Notes: generated by a model not told the origin, from the sequence alone. DNA of 64,000 nt from Pseudognaphalium luteoalbum (GCA_963422505.1 OY730198.1:82275595-82339594), one strand, 5' to 3'. Shown: positions 1 to 12,660, counted from the first letter of the stretch. Made by a program: numbers and translations.

Positions 1-384
1 ATGAGACTCACCTGAGCCTGAAGAGTTTATCTTAATAAACTTAGATTGATTTAGCCAAGAATCGAAGTCCAACGACTCGTAACCTGAGGGTGTCCACGAC
101 ACGCGATGGTTATGACATGATTGAGTATCTCAAAGAGCACCCTTGTAGTTGTTTGTTCATCTAGAATGTCCAAATTACCATGATTTGGTTGTTTGTTTAA
201 GTGTTTGAAAATGTGTACGGCCCGTTGGTGATTGTTTGTAATAATAATCCCACATTATTATTTTGATGATTTTGAAGTGTTATACCTAAAAGTAAGTTCC
301 AATGTGTTTTAGAAGTTGTGTCGCATTTGTGTTTGATGTTATACAAGTTTAACACTTTGTGTGAAAGTTTAGATGTAACACGGT

Positions 385-595
385 TACTTGTGAACCTAGG
401 GTAAGGGCGAAGCCCGTTAATGACGGGGGTCCGGGGTCAGCGCCCCTGGTAGCGGGGTGCAAGGGGCAGAGCCCCTGGCTGGGGTCGAGCTGCCAGGTCA
501 GCTTGGAAAATTTTTATTTCTACTATATTGCTTTGGTGAAAAACGCACCTGGACTTGAATTTGGGTGAAATGGGGCGTCAAATTTGGGTCTCAAA
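385..595. repeat. GC-rich insertion-like segment in LTR A
   Basis: This block is present in A but absent at the matching place in LTR D (around 58495). It is unusually G/C-rich for the window and holds two similar inverted repeats built on GGGG(T/C)AG(C/A)GCCCC. It may be a small nested element or an LTR variant. No target duplication was identified. Confidence 0.5.
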
Positions 596-627
596 ACTTA
601 GTGTAAAATTAGTTTGAAACCTTCTGT

Positions 628-1047
628 TTTATGCGTCACTTATAGCGTCACTTAGGGGCTGGGCGTCACTTAGGAAGTGACGCATGAAAGGCAGAATCTG
701 AGTGAGGGCGTCACTAAGGGAAGTGACACATACTGAGGCGTCACTAAGGTAGCTTGGGCGTCACTTAGGAAGTGACGCATGAAATTGGAAATTCTGAGTT
801 TAGGGCGTCACTTAGGTAAGTGACGCATAAGGTGGCGTCACTTCATTAGTGTCGGGTATAAGTGTCGGTTAAGGCTTCTAAGCGTCACTAAACAAGTGAC
901 GGAGGTAAGTGTCGGGAAAAAGGGGTTTTATGCGGCACTTATGCAAGTGACGCATGATTAGGGCTTTTAGCGACACTCAATGCGTAACTTAAGTGACGCA
1001 TGAAGTGACGCTATACTGCACCTTCATTGCGACACTTAAGGCTGTTA
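628..1047. repeat. Array of GCGTCACTT / AAGTGACGC inverted motifs
   Basis: Roughly a dozen degenerate copies of GCGTCACTT and its inverse AAGTGACGC lie 3-10 bases apart, several forming near-perfect short hairpins (GCGTCACTT-AGG-AAGTGACGC). Each arm contains TGACG/CGTCA, the core bound by TGA-type bZIP factors (as-1-like). The array ends about 60 bases before a TATA-like box if the LTR is read on the plus strand. An enhancer role is inference. Confidence 0.8.
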
Positions 1048-1941
1048 ACGAATTTTTGAGCCAAAAACGAATTTTCGGGTTTCCGTTTGGTCTGATCCTT
1101 TTACCCAACCCTTATAAGGACATTCTAAGCTTAAAGAAACAACTAAAACTTAAAAACACTTAAAATCGAGAGGTTTCGAGTTTTCGTCGGAAACTTACAA
1201 GTTAATGAATCAAGATTCCGGAAAGGTAGGAGTGTAGATCGTGACGCAGTTGTTCTTTTCTTCCAAACGAGCTCAACGATTTAATGAAGCTTGGTGGTGT
1301 GTTTTAGTGATTTTTGGTGTAGGTGGTGTGGATGGTTTTTGAGAGAAAAATGGGAGGGAGAGAGAATGAAAATGAAAAGAATGTGGGAAATGGGGGGAGG
1401 GCTTTTTGGGGCAGATTTTGGGGAAGGAAGGGGGAGAGTTTCTCCCAACTTTTTAATCCCCGTGGTTGCGCTCCGTTCGGTGTTCGTTTCCCCGATCGTT
1501 TAAAACGTTAATTATATATCTTTTACGTATAATTATAAGTATAAAAAAATATAATTGTTTAATTTAATATTTTTGTTGAAGGATTTTACCCAATACTTAA
1601 TGACTTAAATGGTTTTGTTTGTCTGTGTGTTAAATGTATAAGTCGTGTAGACGTTTATTATACGATACAAAATTTAATTGAAATATTATTAACATAATAT
1701 TTTTGGATGTAATAGCGTTATTAAATAAAGTTATATTATTTTATAAAATGGTTCACCAACGTCCGTATTAATTGAATCGAATCACATTCGATTGAAATGC
1801 GTACGATTTAGCCAAATCGTGTAATTGTACATATTCAACAATATATTATTTGATACATTAATTAGCCTAACACAGAACTAATTACATGTATTAACAGGGG
1901 ATTAGGCACTAATTATTAGTCTTAATTTGACGGGTGTTACA

Positions 1942-3499
1942 GCGTAAAGGGGTAGAATGAGTTGGAGATGAAGTAAATGAATTGGAAGAATTTTCTGAAG
2001 AGGTGGGAGATGAGTTGCTTGAGGTATTTGTAGGTGGTGGAGAAGGAGGAGTTGGAGGAATTGGAGAATTTTCAGGAAGGATGTGAGGTGTTGTAGGAGT
2101 TGGAGGTGGGGGATTTGCGGTAACAGGAGAGGTTCGAGACATGAGAAGTTGGCGTGCAATCGGAGAAGGGTCACACGACGTGTCTAAAAAATCATATGAG
2201 GGAGCTTGATTGGGAGAGAAAGAAGCGAATGGAAAAGATGACTCGTCAAAGATGACATGTCGAGAAATAATGATTTTCTTGGTGTTGAGATCAAGACATC
2301 GATATGCACGGTGATTGACAAGGTAACCAAGAAATATGCATGGGGTGGTGCGAGGTGCGAGTTTATGTGGAGGAAAAGTATATGGGTAATAGAGGCACCC
2401 AATGGTGCGAAGGTGAGTGTATGAGGTTGGTTTGTTAAGCAGTTTGGTGTATGGGATTTCATTATTGAATTGAAGTGGACAGAAGAATATTCAGAAGATA
2501 TACAGCTATGAAGAGAGCTTCAACCCAATATTCAGGTGGAAGATGTGCTTGAAATAAGAGGGTGCGTACGACATTATTGATGGTGCGAATCATGCGTTCT
2601 GACTTCCCATTTTGTTGGGAAGTTTGAGGACAAGAGAAGCGAAACTGAATACCATTAGTGGCGAAGAGATCATGCATGGATGGGTTATCAAATTCTCCAC
2701 CATGATCGCATTGAAAAGCTCGTATTTCACATTTAAACTGGGTACGAACATAGGCTCGAAACTGAATGAATTTGGAAAAGGCATCGGATTTTCGGTGAAG
2801 AGGGTAGATCCAAAGAAAGTGAGAGAAGTGATATAAAAATAACACATAGTATTTAAAACCACTCATGCTAGGTATTGGAGAAGTCCAAATGTCAGAATGA
2901 ATGATGTCAAAAGGAGACTCAACTATAGACTCAGAGCGATAAAATGGGAGTTTGATTTGTTTACCTAACTGAAACGCATGACACAAAATATGTGTTTTAT
3001 TTGTATGGTATGAAATGAAACCTCTAGATGCAAGGGATTAGAGTATTGTATCCCCAGGATGTCCTAAACGCTAATGCCATAAAGCATGGTTTTGATTTTG
3101 GGAGATAACAGAAAAGGCAGAAGCATGATGAGAAGAAACGGGATAGAGATCTCCGGTGCTATCGTATCGAAGAAGGAGTTATCGAGTTTTTAAATCTTTT
3201 ACCGAGAAACCATAAGGGTTAAACTCGATTGAGCACTTATTATCTTTTGTAAATTGAGGAACAGAAATAAGGTCTCAAATAATGTTTGGGGTAACAAGGA
3301 CATTTTTGAGATACAGAGGACGATATAGGTTTGGTATTTGGCTATGTCCTATTTGAGTAACAGGAATATGAGATCCATCACCTACAACTACAAACCGAAT
3401 AGTGCTAGAATTAAAATGAGAATTGAGATTACCTGCATGTGAAGTGAGGTGTGAAGAAGCCCCGGTATCCAAGATCCATGATTGTTGATTTCTGAACAT
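1942..3499 (-). pseudogene. Ty1/copia pol fragment F (protease, integrase, broken)
   Basis: Minus-strand pieces of a copia polyprotein, in order from high to low coordinates. The protease starts near 3499 and shows WILDTGASSHLTS, with the catalytic DTG. The integrase core at about 2986-2462 shows DIIHSDIW, then CDHGGEFDN, then NGKSERMIRTI, so the D, D and E positions can be placed. An integrase tail follows near 2330-2180, then a Pro/Ser/Thr-rich linker. Frameshifts and stops separate the pieces. Gag is almost entirely missing, since only about 390 bases lie between the PBS and the protease. RT is not in the window; LTR A begins at 1941 and probably interrupts the element. Non-functional. Confidence 0.85.
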
Positions 3500-3891
3500 A
3501 TATTTTTTTCCAATTGAAACTAAAAATAAAGATATGAAACAGAAAGAATGTGGTCAACGATATCAAAAACCTTTAAATAATACACCACTAAAGGGTCATT
3601 AGTGGACATAAAGCATCCACAAGAATCCTTTGCTGTTGAACTTAGAATTGAACACGTGGGCACTGACTCCTTTCAAACACATACGGAGTATAAAGCAATG
3701 TTGATTCCTTGATTGGTCTGATGATCTCGTTGAAGTACATAGAAAATTTAACCGACGACGCTTGAAGTGATGATTATATATATATATTTTTTATTGATGA
3801 TCGTAATTGTGTGAATCTGAGACTCGAAGATATTGATCAGAATCTGGAATGGCAACGACAGACTAGGAATGATAATTTTAGGGTTGAACCC

Positions 3892-4045
3892 GCTCTGATA
3901 CCATAATAATATTTGTATTTCCGTATGTCATTCAGAAAACATTACAACGTATAAATAGAGAATGCGAAACCCTAATCTAATAATGGGCTGAGCCCGTTGG
4001 ACTTTACATTGGGCTAAATACATAAATAATAATACTAATAATACA
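3892..4045 (-). mobile_element. PBS and short 5' LTR of copia fragment F
   Basis: On the minus strand TGGTATCAGAGC (3903-3892) is the usual copia primer site matching initiator tRNA-Met. The preceding ~140 bases (4045-3904) form a plausible short LTR starting TGTATTATTAG, with a TATA-like CTCTATTTATA. The 3' partner LTR is not in the window, so the LTR limits are approximate. Confidence 0.55.
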
Positions 4046-4085
4046 CTTTAATAAATAGATGATTTTAAAACTTGAATACGTGCAA

Positions 4086-4576
4086 TCACTACAACAAAAG
4101 TGTTAATTCTTCACACTTTTTTCCTCACACTTTTATAAAGTGTTAACTTATTTGCTAAGTTATTCACACTTATAAGTGTGTAGAAAAGTTCACGCTTTTA
4201 AATGTGAACTAATTGAACTAATAATAATATGTATCACAATGTTGACGCTTACATGTGTGAAAAAATTCAAAATTTGCAAACACTTTAAAGTGTGAAGATC
4301 ATTTCTTAACACCGAATTTCTTCACGCTTAAGAAGCATGAACAAATTGAGTGTTACGAAATGATCTTCATGCTTTTAGGTGTGGACTTTGTTCAATTTTA
4401 TTACGCTTATAAGTTTGAACATTGTGATAGATATTATTATTAGTTCAATTTCTTCACGCTTAAAAGGGTGAACATTTTGTACGCACTTATAAGTGTGAAT
4501 AACTTAGCAAATAAGTTAACACTTTATAAAAGAATGAAGAAAAAAAGTCGAAAATTGACACTTTTGTTGTAATAAA
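4086..4576. mobile_element. Foldback MITE with ACTACAACAAAAG-type ends
   Basis: Two arms of about 230 bases are inverted copies. The left arm begins CACTACAACAAAAGTGTTA and the right arm ends CACTTTTGTTGTAATA; internal blocks such as AACTTATTTGCTAAGTT recur inverted. No ORF is present. The ends resemble CACTA-derived MITEs, but no clean target duplication was found, so the superfamily is open. Confidence 0.7.
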
Positions 4577-4611
4577 TAGAAGATTTCGAAGGTGGGTGCA
4601 TACAATAATAG

Positions 4612-4848
4612 TAAACGGTGTAAATTTTTACACATTAATAAACTCTAAACCTTAAATTTTTCCAATGTAACTAACTGAGTCATTTTCTTGCATCTATTTA
4701 AATTTTTTGCACATTAACAAATTATCGTAAACGGTGTAAATCTTACACATTAATAAACTCTAAACCCTTAAAATTTTCGTCAAATACATTTTTTCTGATG
4801 TAACTGAGTCATTTTCTTGCATTTATTCAAATTTTTTTGCATTTTTTT
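4612..4848. repeat. Tandem duplication, two copies of about 115 bp
   Basis: Both halves share GTAAACGGTGTAAAT, then ACACATTAATAAACTC, then GAGTCATTTTCTTGCAT in the same order, with a few percent divergence and a small length difference. No coding potential was seen. The following 245 bases up to the E1 insertion hold nothing recognisable. Confidence 0.7.
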
Positions 4849-5098
4849 CTTGATGTTATTTCTGTTGCAAGGACTATTAGATTGTTAAGAGATTATTTTT
4901 AGTCAATATGTCGACGTTTCATTTCTTGTCCCTTTAGTAGATTTTCAGGTGACATAAACGGATAAATACACCATGAGACGTTCTTAATTGGTTACATATA
5001 TGATACAATATACTTTAAACTCAAGTATTTTTCTACACTATTCATGTACTAAATATACTAATGACCTTGAAAATGTTGATGGATTCAAATAGACTAAA

Positions 5099-5672
5099 TG
5101 TTGAGACATAGTTTGTGACAACAGATCTAGCTTGAAATAGGACATGTGTAATTGTTATCATGTTTGTACATTGGTCTAGATTTGTAAATAAATGTTTGTT
5201 TTGTTATTAATGTTTGTTAAATATATTAGTATATTAATGTGTTAGAAGAATATTGAAAACGAAATAAATATGCATAGCGAGTCGAGATTTCAAGTCGCAA
5301 GGCATTACGATGCGAGATGAGATCTGAACTCGCAATGCAATAGGTATAGCGAATCAAAGCCAAGCTGGGTTTGGGCTGCGAGTTGAGTTGGACTCGCAGG
5401 CCCATGACCTGCGAGTTGAACCGAAGTATATATATTTGATTCGTTAAACCTAAAACATAACTTTTGCCATTCGTTTATTCAACCTGCAAATTCAGTAATC
5501 CAGAGAAAACATATTCTAAAGGCTAGGCTTTGACGATTTGTCGTTTAAAGCTAAGTATTAGTTAAACAAAATGCAAACTTATTCGTTATAATAAGATAAT
5601 ATCGTATTAAGGGATTCTGCACCTTAATACTATAGATAATGAATATATCGATCCTAGAACTAGGGACTTACA
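5099..5672 (+). repeat. E1 5' LTR
   Basis: Begins TGTTGAGACATAG and ends GGGACTTACA. A TATA-like TATATATA lies near 5427-5434. Upstream of it, at about 5275-5420, are repeated TGCGAGTTGA/TCGCAAG-type motifs. The adjoining target duplication is CTAAA. Confidence 0.92.
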
Positions 5673-5674
5673 TC

Positions 5675-5685
5675 TGGTATCAGAG
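5675..5685 (+). promoter_or_regulatory. E1 primer binding site
   Basis: TGGTATCAGAG, two bases after the LTR end, matches the usual Ty1/copia site complementary to the 3' end of initiator tRNA-Met. Confidence 0.9.
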
Positions 5686-5879
5686 ATTTCAGGCTAAATA
5701 CGAGTAAGTTTGGAGTTTTTGTGATCATCGCGTTTGATTTCGGGTTGTTTTTACGTGCATTAGTAGATATTAACGATCAAAATCATTCTCTGGACAATTT
5801 AGGGTTTGTTTACGAATGAAATTTCTAGTTTCAATCGTAAAAATACCAAAAGTTTTCAGTTTCTGGGTTTTTTAGCCAT

Positions 5880-6122
5880 TTCGCAAGTTGAGATTAGGGT
5901 TTCAGCTACGTCTGCGAACCGATTTGAACTTGCGAACTGAACCTAGTTGTGCGATTCGAACCAAGCTGCGAATCGAGATCCCCTGCGAACTGAGATCACT
6001 TGAGAGTTGACATCTGTTGTGATCCGAACTGAGATTGGCGAAATGAAGTTTGCAAGTCCAGCTGTGATTGCGAATTGAGCTGAGTTGCGAATCGAGTTTA
6101 ATCTGAACTCGCAAAACAGTCT
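5880..6122 (+). repeat. Leader array of TGCGAACTGAGATC-type motifs (E1)
   Basis: About fifteen degenerate copies of TGCGA(A/G)(C/T)TGAG lie between the PBS and the gag ATG. They are related to the motifs in the U3 part of the same LTR and at the internal promoter near 12610. E2 has the same array at the same place (60095-60345), so it belongs to the family. Role unknown; packaging, dimerisation or transcription are possible. Confidence 0.75.
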
Positions 6123-6134
6123 GAATTTTTAAAG

Positions 6135-8675
6135 ATGTCTGATTTAAGTAAAATGATTGAGATGGAATATGAGGTTGGAAAATTTAATGTTCCACCTAAA
6201 TTGTTAAGATTTGAAGATTATTACAGTTGGAGAGATAGATTTGAATCTTACTGTAGATTCCATGATCTCTCATTCTGGATGTGTATCAAAACTGGATACA
6301 CTGGACCTACTAAATTTGTCCAAAATTCCACTGTGGTTATTACCTATCAGAATACGAATGATCAACAAAAGGAGGACTTTAGATCAGAGAACAAAGGTCA
6401 TTCTTTTATTAAGATGTGTCTTCCTAAAGAGATCAATCATCAGCTAAAATCTTTTCATACTGCTAAAGAGCTCTGGGAAGCTCTTGAGAAAAGAGGTGAA
6501 GGTAGTCCACAAGTGAAAGCTGGCAAGAAGAATCTTCTGAAGAAGCAGTTTACAATGTTTAAAGCTTTGAAGGGAGAAGATCTTGATGCTTATGTTACCT
6601 GTTTCTACCATTTACTGAGTGAGCTAGAAACCATTAGATTACTGTAGAAGAAGCAGAGAAAACCGACAAATTTATTGAGGGTTTGCCTTCTAAGTGGGAA
6701 TTGCATGGTGTTATGCTTAAGGATAATGAAACACGATATGCTACCATGACCTTTAAGCAGGCTATTGACAAGCTCAAAGGTTATGATTTCACCAAAAAGT
6801 CAAGAGATACTGATTCTGATCAGGTTCAGAACCCTGGGTTATATCATAGTAAGACAAATCTTTCGACTACGTCCTCCATTTCGACCACTGCTTTGTTAGT
6901 TGGTGATACTGGTGAAAATGGTGAAATGATAACTGAGGATATCTGTTTTCTTTCCTCATCTGGTAGTGAAGTAAAAGGAAAAGGTACTGAGAAGTCATCT
7001 CAAGAGCATCAGAAGATGCCTATGAGTGTGAAATCTGCTGAACAACAACTGTCTGTTTTTGCTTCCTTTGTTGGTTCGTATGAGAATTACATTAAGAGTA
7101 AAATCAATGATCAGATTCTCTTTGTTGAAGATTATGATCAAATCGACTCTGACTATCTTGAAGAAATATATCTCTAGGATCAACTTGCTATGTTATCAAA
7201 GTGAAGAGTTTCTTGAAGAGGACTGGTAGGAAGGTTTTTGGCAACCGATCAGGGTTTGATAAAACCAAGATCAAGTGTTTTAACTGTCAAGGTTATGGAC
7301 ACTTTGCTCGTGAATGCCAAAGACCTAAGGTAGAAACTGGAAATGGAAAACAAGGTTCGGGAAGTACTCTTGCTTCCAAAGCCTTGGTGGTAAAGCAGTT
7401 AGATGGCTCTTATGATTGGAAAGTCCAGTCTGAAGAAGCTTTGATGGCTGAGATTGAGGATCAAGAGAGAACTGTTGATACAATGTCCTACATGCCTACT
7501 GATGTAGAACAACAAGTAGAGGTGCCTGCGTTTTAAATGAAAGCAAGTGATGATGTTGTGTTGTATATGGATTCAACTCAAAAAATGAGTCCAAAAGAGT
7601 TTTTGGCACACATGGCTGAAGTACAAACAGATAAGAAAAGGGTATGTCGTCTTACTCTTGCTGATATCTGTTATTTAGTTACTGATTTACAATCTTAAAT
7701 TAGTGTGTTAACTGTGTCAAATAGCAATTTGTCATCCCAACTGAATGTGGATAGATAATCTTATAAGACTGTTAGATCTGAACTTGACCAAGCTCTTATG
7801 GATGTGCGTAGATTAAGTGATGATAAACATGCTTTAAAAGATAAGATTAAGTCTGATACTTCTGATAGAACATCTCTTAGAGATACCATAAATGAAAAAT
7901 CAGTTATCATAAATGGTCTCTACATGAACATTAGAGACTTAAATGAAACAATTGCTAGTAAGGATCAGGAGATAGTGAATCTTAATTTGAAGTTTGTTGA
8001 GAAAAACCATAAGCTTGAGTCTTATAGAACTATTGAAATGGATAAAATGCTTGATGCTCAACGTAGTGTAAAGGACAAGACTGAGATCGGATACAATGAT
8101 GTAGCCCCTCCTTTTAATGCTAATTACACTCCTATTCCTGAAGATTCTGAAATGATTGATGTTAATCTTGAGGTTATAGTAGCTAATAAGTTTGATAAAT
8201 CTGAGGCACATAAGAATGTTGTTAAGAATCTGTCATCAGATAATAGTAAGATTTCACCTCTCACCAAAATACAGTTTGTATCGGGTGGAGTGATTAATGA
8301 TACTAAGACTAATGATAAGGTTAATAAGGAACAAACATCTGAATCTTTAGTGCCTAAGACTCCGAATGAGAAAGCAAAAGTTAGTAAATCACGAAAGCAG
8401 ATGTCATGTTTCAAGTGTCACCAAAAGGGACACGTAGTTTCTTGTTGTCCAAATAAGAAGCTGGAAGCATTACATAAGCTTGTGATTGATGAAAAGACAC
8501 CGACCGGCTCTAGTTTGAATGTGGATAGGTTAGATACCAAACCTAAGTTAGGTAATAAACCTGTTAACATTCTTAAAATAGATGGCAACCACAGTGTCTC
8601 CGCACCTAAACCTAAACGGCCATATACTCTAAGTGATAATTCTTCTAATAAGCCTAAGGATATGACACCGTCAAT
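6135..8675 (+). pseudogene. gag: E1 gag, broken
   Basis: Encodes the capsid/nucleocapsid region that would coat element RNA. It begins MSDLSKMIEMEYEVGK and matches the intact E2 gag along its length. Visible features are the N-terminal UBN2-like gag domain, a first zinc knuckle CFNCQGYGHFARECQRP (about 7278-7326), a coiled-coil stretch near 7740-8060 and a second knuckle CFKCHQKGHVVSCCPN (about 8404-8452). Compared with E2 there is a frameshift near 6630 and in-frame stops near 7177, 7534, 7696 and 7756. The product would be truncated after about 170 residues. Confidence 0.9.
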
Positions 8676-11166
8676 GCTTGCTGATTCAAAGTTTCCTGAT
8701 TCAAAGCTTCATGTCATCTTTTGGGCAGAAGCAGTGAATATAGCATGTTATGTTCTAAATAGAGTTCTTACGGTCAAAAAACAGAACAAGACTTGTTATG
8801 AGATTTTGAACAATAAGAAACCAAACTTAAAAGGATTTGAACCCTTTAGAGTTTCTTGCACTATATTAAAAACTGGACATCAAGCTAAATTTGGTGAAAA
8901 GGCCGACGAAGGATTTTTCCTAGGTTATATGCCTAATTCGCCAAACAAGGGGGTTCTTAATAAAGTCACGGGACGTTTGGAGGTAGTGTATATCATTGAA
9001 GTTACAAGCTACACACTAGATGTAAATAAGGGCTTAGATTGGCAATTTGATTATTCTGATCTTTTTGCATCTTTTAAAGTTCCTGTGAGTGATTTTATCA
9101 GTGATTCAGAGATTTCTGAACATTTATTGTCTGAAAATGAGGATATTGGCCACACTCCAACATCGAATGCTCAATCTTCTGCAATCAAGACAAGTGTTGA
9201 TCCAAATCAACCATCTACTAGTGGATCTCAAAAATCGAAAGTAAATACACCTCCACATGAGGAAGAGCTGATGCAAAACTTAGTGGATGATATCGTTACT
9301 CCAATTAGAGAATTAAGAATATCTTGTGATATTGATAATTCAGAGCCATCCAGTGAGGAGGTACCAGATTTGAAAGATACACCTGAACCTCATAGTACTC
9401 ATGAAATAGGTACTAATTTGGAGGATGAAATACCAGTTGAACCGGTAGCCGTTACTCGGACTAGTAAGAATCAACCTCCTGAGAACATCATAGGTGATCC
9501 TCAAATACCTATGTTAACTAGAGGACAAGTTAAAGCTAGTATTTCTGACAACCAAGATCACCCAAGCTTGTATTCTGAAATGAAAGAGACGGAGATTTCT
9601 AATAAATGTCTATATTTATGCTTTATCTCACAAGTTGAGCCTAAAAATGTTCAATTGGCTCTAAAGGAAAGTTCGTGGGTGGAAGCAATGCAAGAAGAAC
9701 TATTTCAGTTCTCAAAAATTACAAGTATGGGAGTTGGTTGATCTTCCAAAGGGAGAGTATCCAATTGGAACTAGATGGGTATTTAAGTGTAAGAGAGATG
9801 ATCGGGGTGTCATTACTCGCAATAAAGCTCGTCTAGTGGTTAAAGGGTTTAATCAATAAGAAGGAATATATTACAATGAAGTGTTTGCACTAGTTGCTAG
9901 GATAGAAGAAATTAGAGTATTCTTAGCATTTGCCTCATTCAAAGGGATAAAATTTTATCAGTTGGATATTAAGAGTGCCTTTTTGTATGACAAAGTTGAA
10001 GAATTGGTGTACGTTTCACAACCACCAGGGTTTGCTGATCCTGACTATCCAGATAGAGTATATCGATTGAATAAGGCCCTATATGGATTACATAAAGCAC
10101 CTCGGATGTGGTATGGAACACTATCAACGTATCTACCTGATAATGGATTCACAAGAGGATCAATTGATAGTACACTTTTTGTAAAGTGGAAGAAGAAAGA
10201 CTTTCTACTTGTGCAAGTGTATGTTGATGACATTATCTTTGAATCTTCTGATGAAAAGATGTGTCAAGAATTTGAGAAAGTCATGAGAAAAAGGTTTGAA
10301 ATGTCTGCAATGGGAGCCTTAAATTTCTTTTTAGGATTGCAAGTTGATCAAAAGAAGGATGGATTCTTTATTCATCAATCTAAATATACATATGAGCTAT
10401 TGGAACGCTTTAAGATGGATGAAAGTAAGGTCTACAATACTCCAATTCCAGTCAATCATAACCTTGGAACAGATACATCGAGTGATAGCGATGTAGATCC
10501 AACTCTTAATAGAGTCATGATTGGATCACTAATGTATCTAACTGCCTCTCGGCCTGACATTATGTTTGCTGTTTGTATATGCGCAAGATATCAGGCTAAT
10601 CCGAAAGAGTCACATATGCAAGTTGTGAAATGGATCTTTCGTTACCTCAAAGGAAAACCGAAGCTGGGACTTTGGTATCCGACTGATGGAAACTTAGATC
10701 TCATAGCTTATACTGATTCGGATTATGGAGGATGCAGTCAGAATAGGAAATTTACAACCGGAGGATGTCAATTCTTAGGAGGTAGATTAGTATCCTGGCA
10801 GTGCAAGAAGCAAAGCTCGGTAGCCATTTCTACATGTGAAGCTGAGTATGTTGCAGTTGCAGTTATTGTTCTCAAGTACTTTGGATCCAACAGCAACTGC
10901 GGGATTATGGGTTAAGCATAACCAATACTCCTATGATGATTGATAATGAGTCAACAATGTCGATCACCAACAATCCGGTGAAGCACAGTAAAACTAAGCA
11001 CATTGATATTCGACATCATTTTATCAGAGACTGTGTTGAGAAGAATTTGATAAAGTTAGTTAAGGTTTCATCATTAGATAATTTAGCAGACTTATACACA
11101 AAGGCGTTCGACAGAGCAAGATTTGAGACGTTGGTTCAACTAAACGGAATGAGAAATCCAGAGTGA
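8676..11166 (+). pseudogene. pol: E1 pol remnant: integrase tail, RT, RNase H
   Basis: Gag homology stops abruptly near 8675 and jumps into the C-terminal part of integrase (FWAEAVNIACYVLNR, FFLGYMPNSPNKGV). Protease, pre-integrase zinc finger and the integrase catalytic core are deleted. RT follows a frameshift near 9730 and a stop near 9858. It shows YQLDIKSAFLYDKVEELVYV and the catalytic YVDDIIF (about 10219-10239). RNase H shows AYTDSDYGGC and CEAEYVA, a stop near 10914, then HIDIRHHFIRDCVEKN and the C-terminus at 11166. Unable to supply integrase or protease. Confidence 0.9.
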
Positions 11167-12600
11167 TTAGTCTTCCAAGGGTATTTTTGTAATAATTAGT
11201 AGTAATTTTTATCTTCTTATTAAAAAAAGGGGGTATGACATTCATTTGCTTGTTACCTAAGGGGAATCGCCTCCAATAAAAGAACAACAGTAGTTCTTTT
11301 AGAAAAATGTTTAAGTTTTTATCTGCAAAAACTATGGGAGATGATAGTATATTAGGAGAATAAGCGTCACAATAATAAGCTTAAGTCCTAAGTATGATGT
11401 GTTAGTAGGTTTAATTCAAGCTACATTAGAACTACAGCGGTTCTATCAGGTATGTATTTATATTTATTTGATTATACCACCTATATCCACAAGTTATAAA
11501 CTGCATGTTTTAAATGTCTAGATAGCTTCATTATATGATGTACTGGTAGGCAAATTATATAAACATCTCTAAGCATTTAAGAAGTCTTAATATACTTTAT
11601 TGTTATCTAGTGTTTCTATCATATGGTGTATGACATAAGTCTTAATTATTGACTGATAGCATTCACATGCAGTGTAATTATAAAGATATAAATGACAAAT
11701 AGTAACAATATGGGTATTAACTTAATTACTGGTGACTTTGTTGTACTGAGTACAGACCTGAAGCCTTTAATTAAATTAATATTCTCAAATGTATTTTAAA
11801 TCATGCTAAAAAGGATCCTCTGTTGTACTAAGTACAGACTTGAATAACATAGCATCTTCAAAGTATGTTTGATATTTGTCTAAATTTTAAATTCAAGTGT
11901 AAGTTTGATAAACCTTTACCTTGAATCTAAGGAAACTAGTGTAATATGTGTTGCTTGAATTCTTCAGTATGTCATATTTTAGAAAACACTTGATAATATT
12001 CATACTAACAATAATGGTGTTGCTTAGATATGTGAGTATAATTTGTTTATATGGATCATAATATTGGTAATCATCTTGAACTGTCTATAAGAAAATATTC
12101 ACTTTAAGTGAATAATATATTTTTATTAATTATGCTATGTGGATAAAGGTACCTAAGATATAATTTTATGAATATAAATGAATAAATGATGAAATTAGTT
12201 GTAATTCTATTGTAATTTATTTGAATTTCATGAGGTATGTATACTAACAATCTACTTAGACTTTTTAATAAATTTAACCAGTTTGTTCTTTCTAATATGA
12301 TCCCTAAGCAGATAAATTCTTATTCAGTTAATTTATGTACTCTATTTTATTTCAAGGGTTTAATAAAATGGTACCTGATACCACTGTTTGTTTATATGTG
12401 TTGTTTTATTTTATTTTTATGTTTATATAAATTTATTTTATTTTATTTTAATTAAATGTTACCCTTTGGAATTAAATTATAATGATTATTTTATATCCGT
12501 GTTGAAAAATCATAACAAATACAAGTAAAAAATAATGGTATTTTACACTTGTACGAATAATGGATTTACATTTATACTTAGTATTAAATTCGCTTTTTAA
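11167..12600 (+). other. E1 spacer between pol and accessory genes
   Basis: AT-rich, with no ORF I can support. It opens with a purine tract AAAAAAAGGGGG (11222-11233) that looks like a polypurine tract but is about 12 kb from the 3' LTR. Two copies of TGTTGTACT(G/A)AGTACAGAC occur near 11739 and 11822, each holding a short palindrome around GTACT-AGTAC. Otherwise nothing was recognised. Confidence 0.6.
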
Positions 12601-12604
12601 TTTA

Positions 12605-12660
12605 ATTCTGCGAGTTGACTAGTCAAACCTGCGGATCGAGTTATCAGTATAAAAGGGTGG
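12605..12660 (+). promoter_or_regulatory. Internal promoter of E1 accessory gene aORF1
   Basis: A good TATA box TATAAAAG lies at 12648-12655. Directly upstream are TGCGAGTTGA and TGCGGATCGAG (12607-12640), the same motif class found upstream of the LTR TATA box. About 175 bases downstream is a clean splice donor AG|GTAAAA at 12833. A separate promoter for the accessory gene is inferred from this layout. Confidence 0.6.

Larger units (their letters stand above)
1..1941. mobile_element. Long LTR, copy A (left part outside window)
   Basis: The sequence aligns by eye with the later parts of LTRs B, C and D in this window and ends in the shared terminus GGGTGTTACA at 1941. Compared with D, about 760 bases of its left part lie outside the window. 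TG/CA-type inverted ends, a length above 2.4 kb and no ORF fit an LTR of a Ty3/gypsy-like element; the Tekay/Del type has long LTRs, but the lineage is inferred. It abuts copia fragment F at 1942 and probably inserted into it. Read on the plus strand, a TATA-like CTTATAAGG lies near 1109-1117. Confidence 0.75.

Noticed and set aside
628..1047. CRISPR-like or satellite array in LTR A
   Set aside because: Units are inverted and degenerate, spacers are a few bases long, and the array sits at a fixed place within an LTR of a plant genome.
1291..1511. Two overlapping ORFs in LTR A
   Set aside because: They lie inside LTR sequence, are not kept in B or D, and have purine-rich low-complexity composition.
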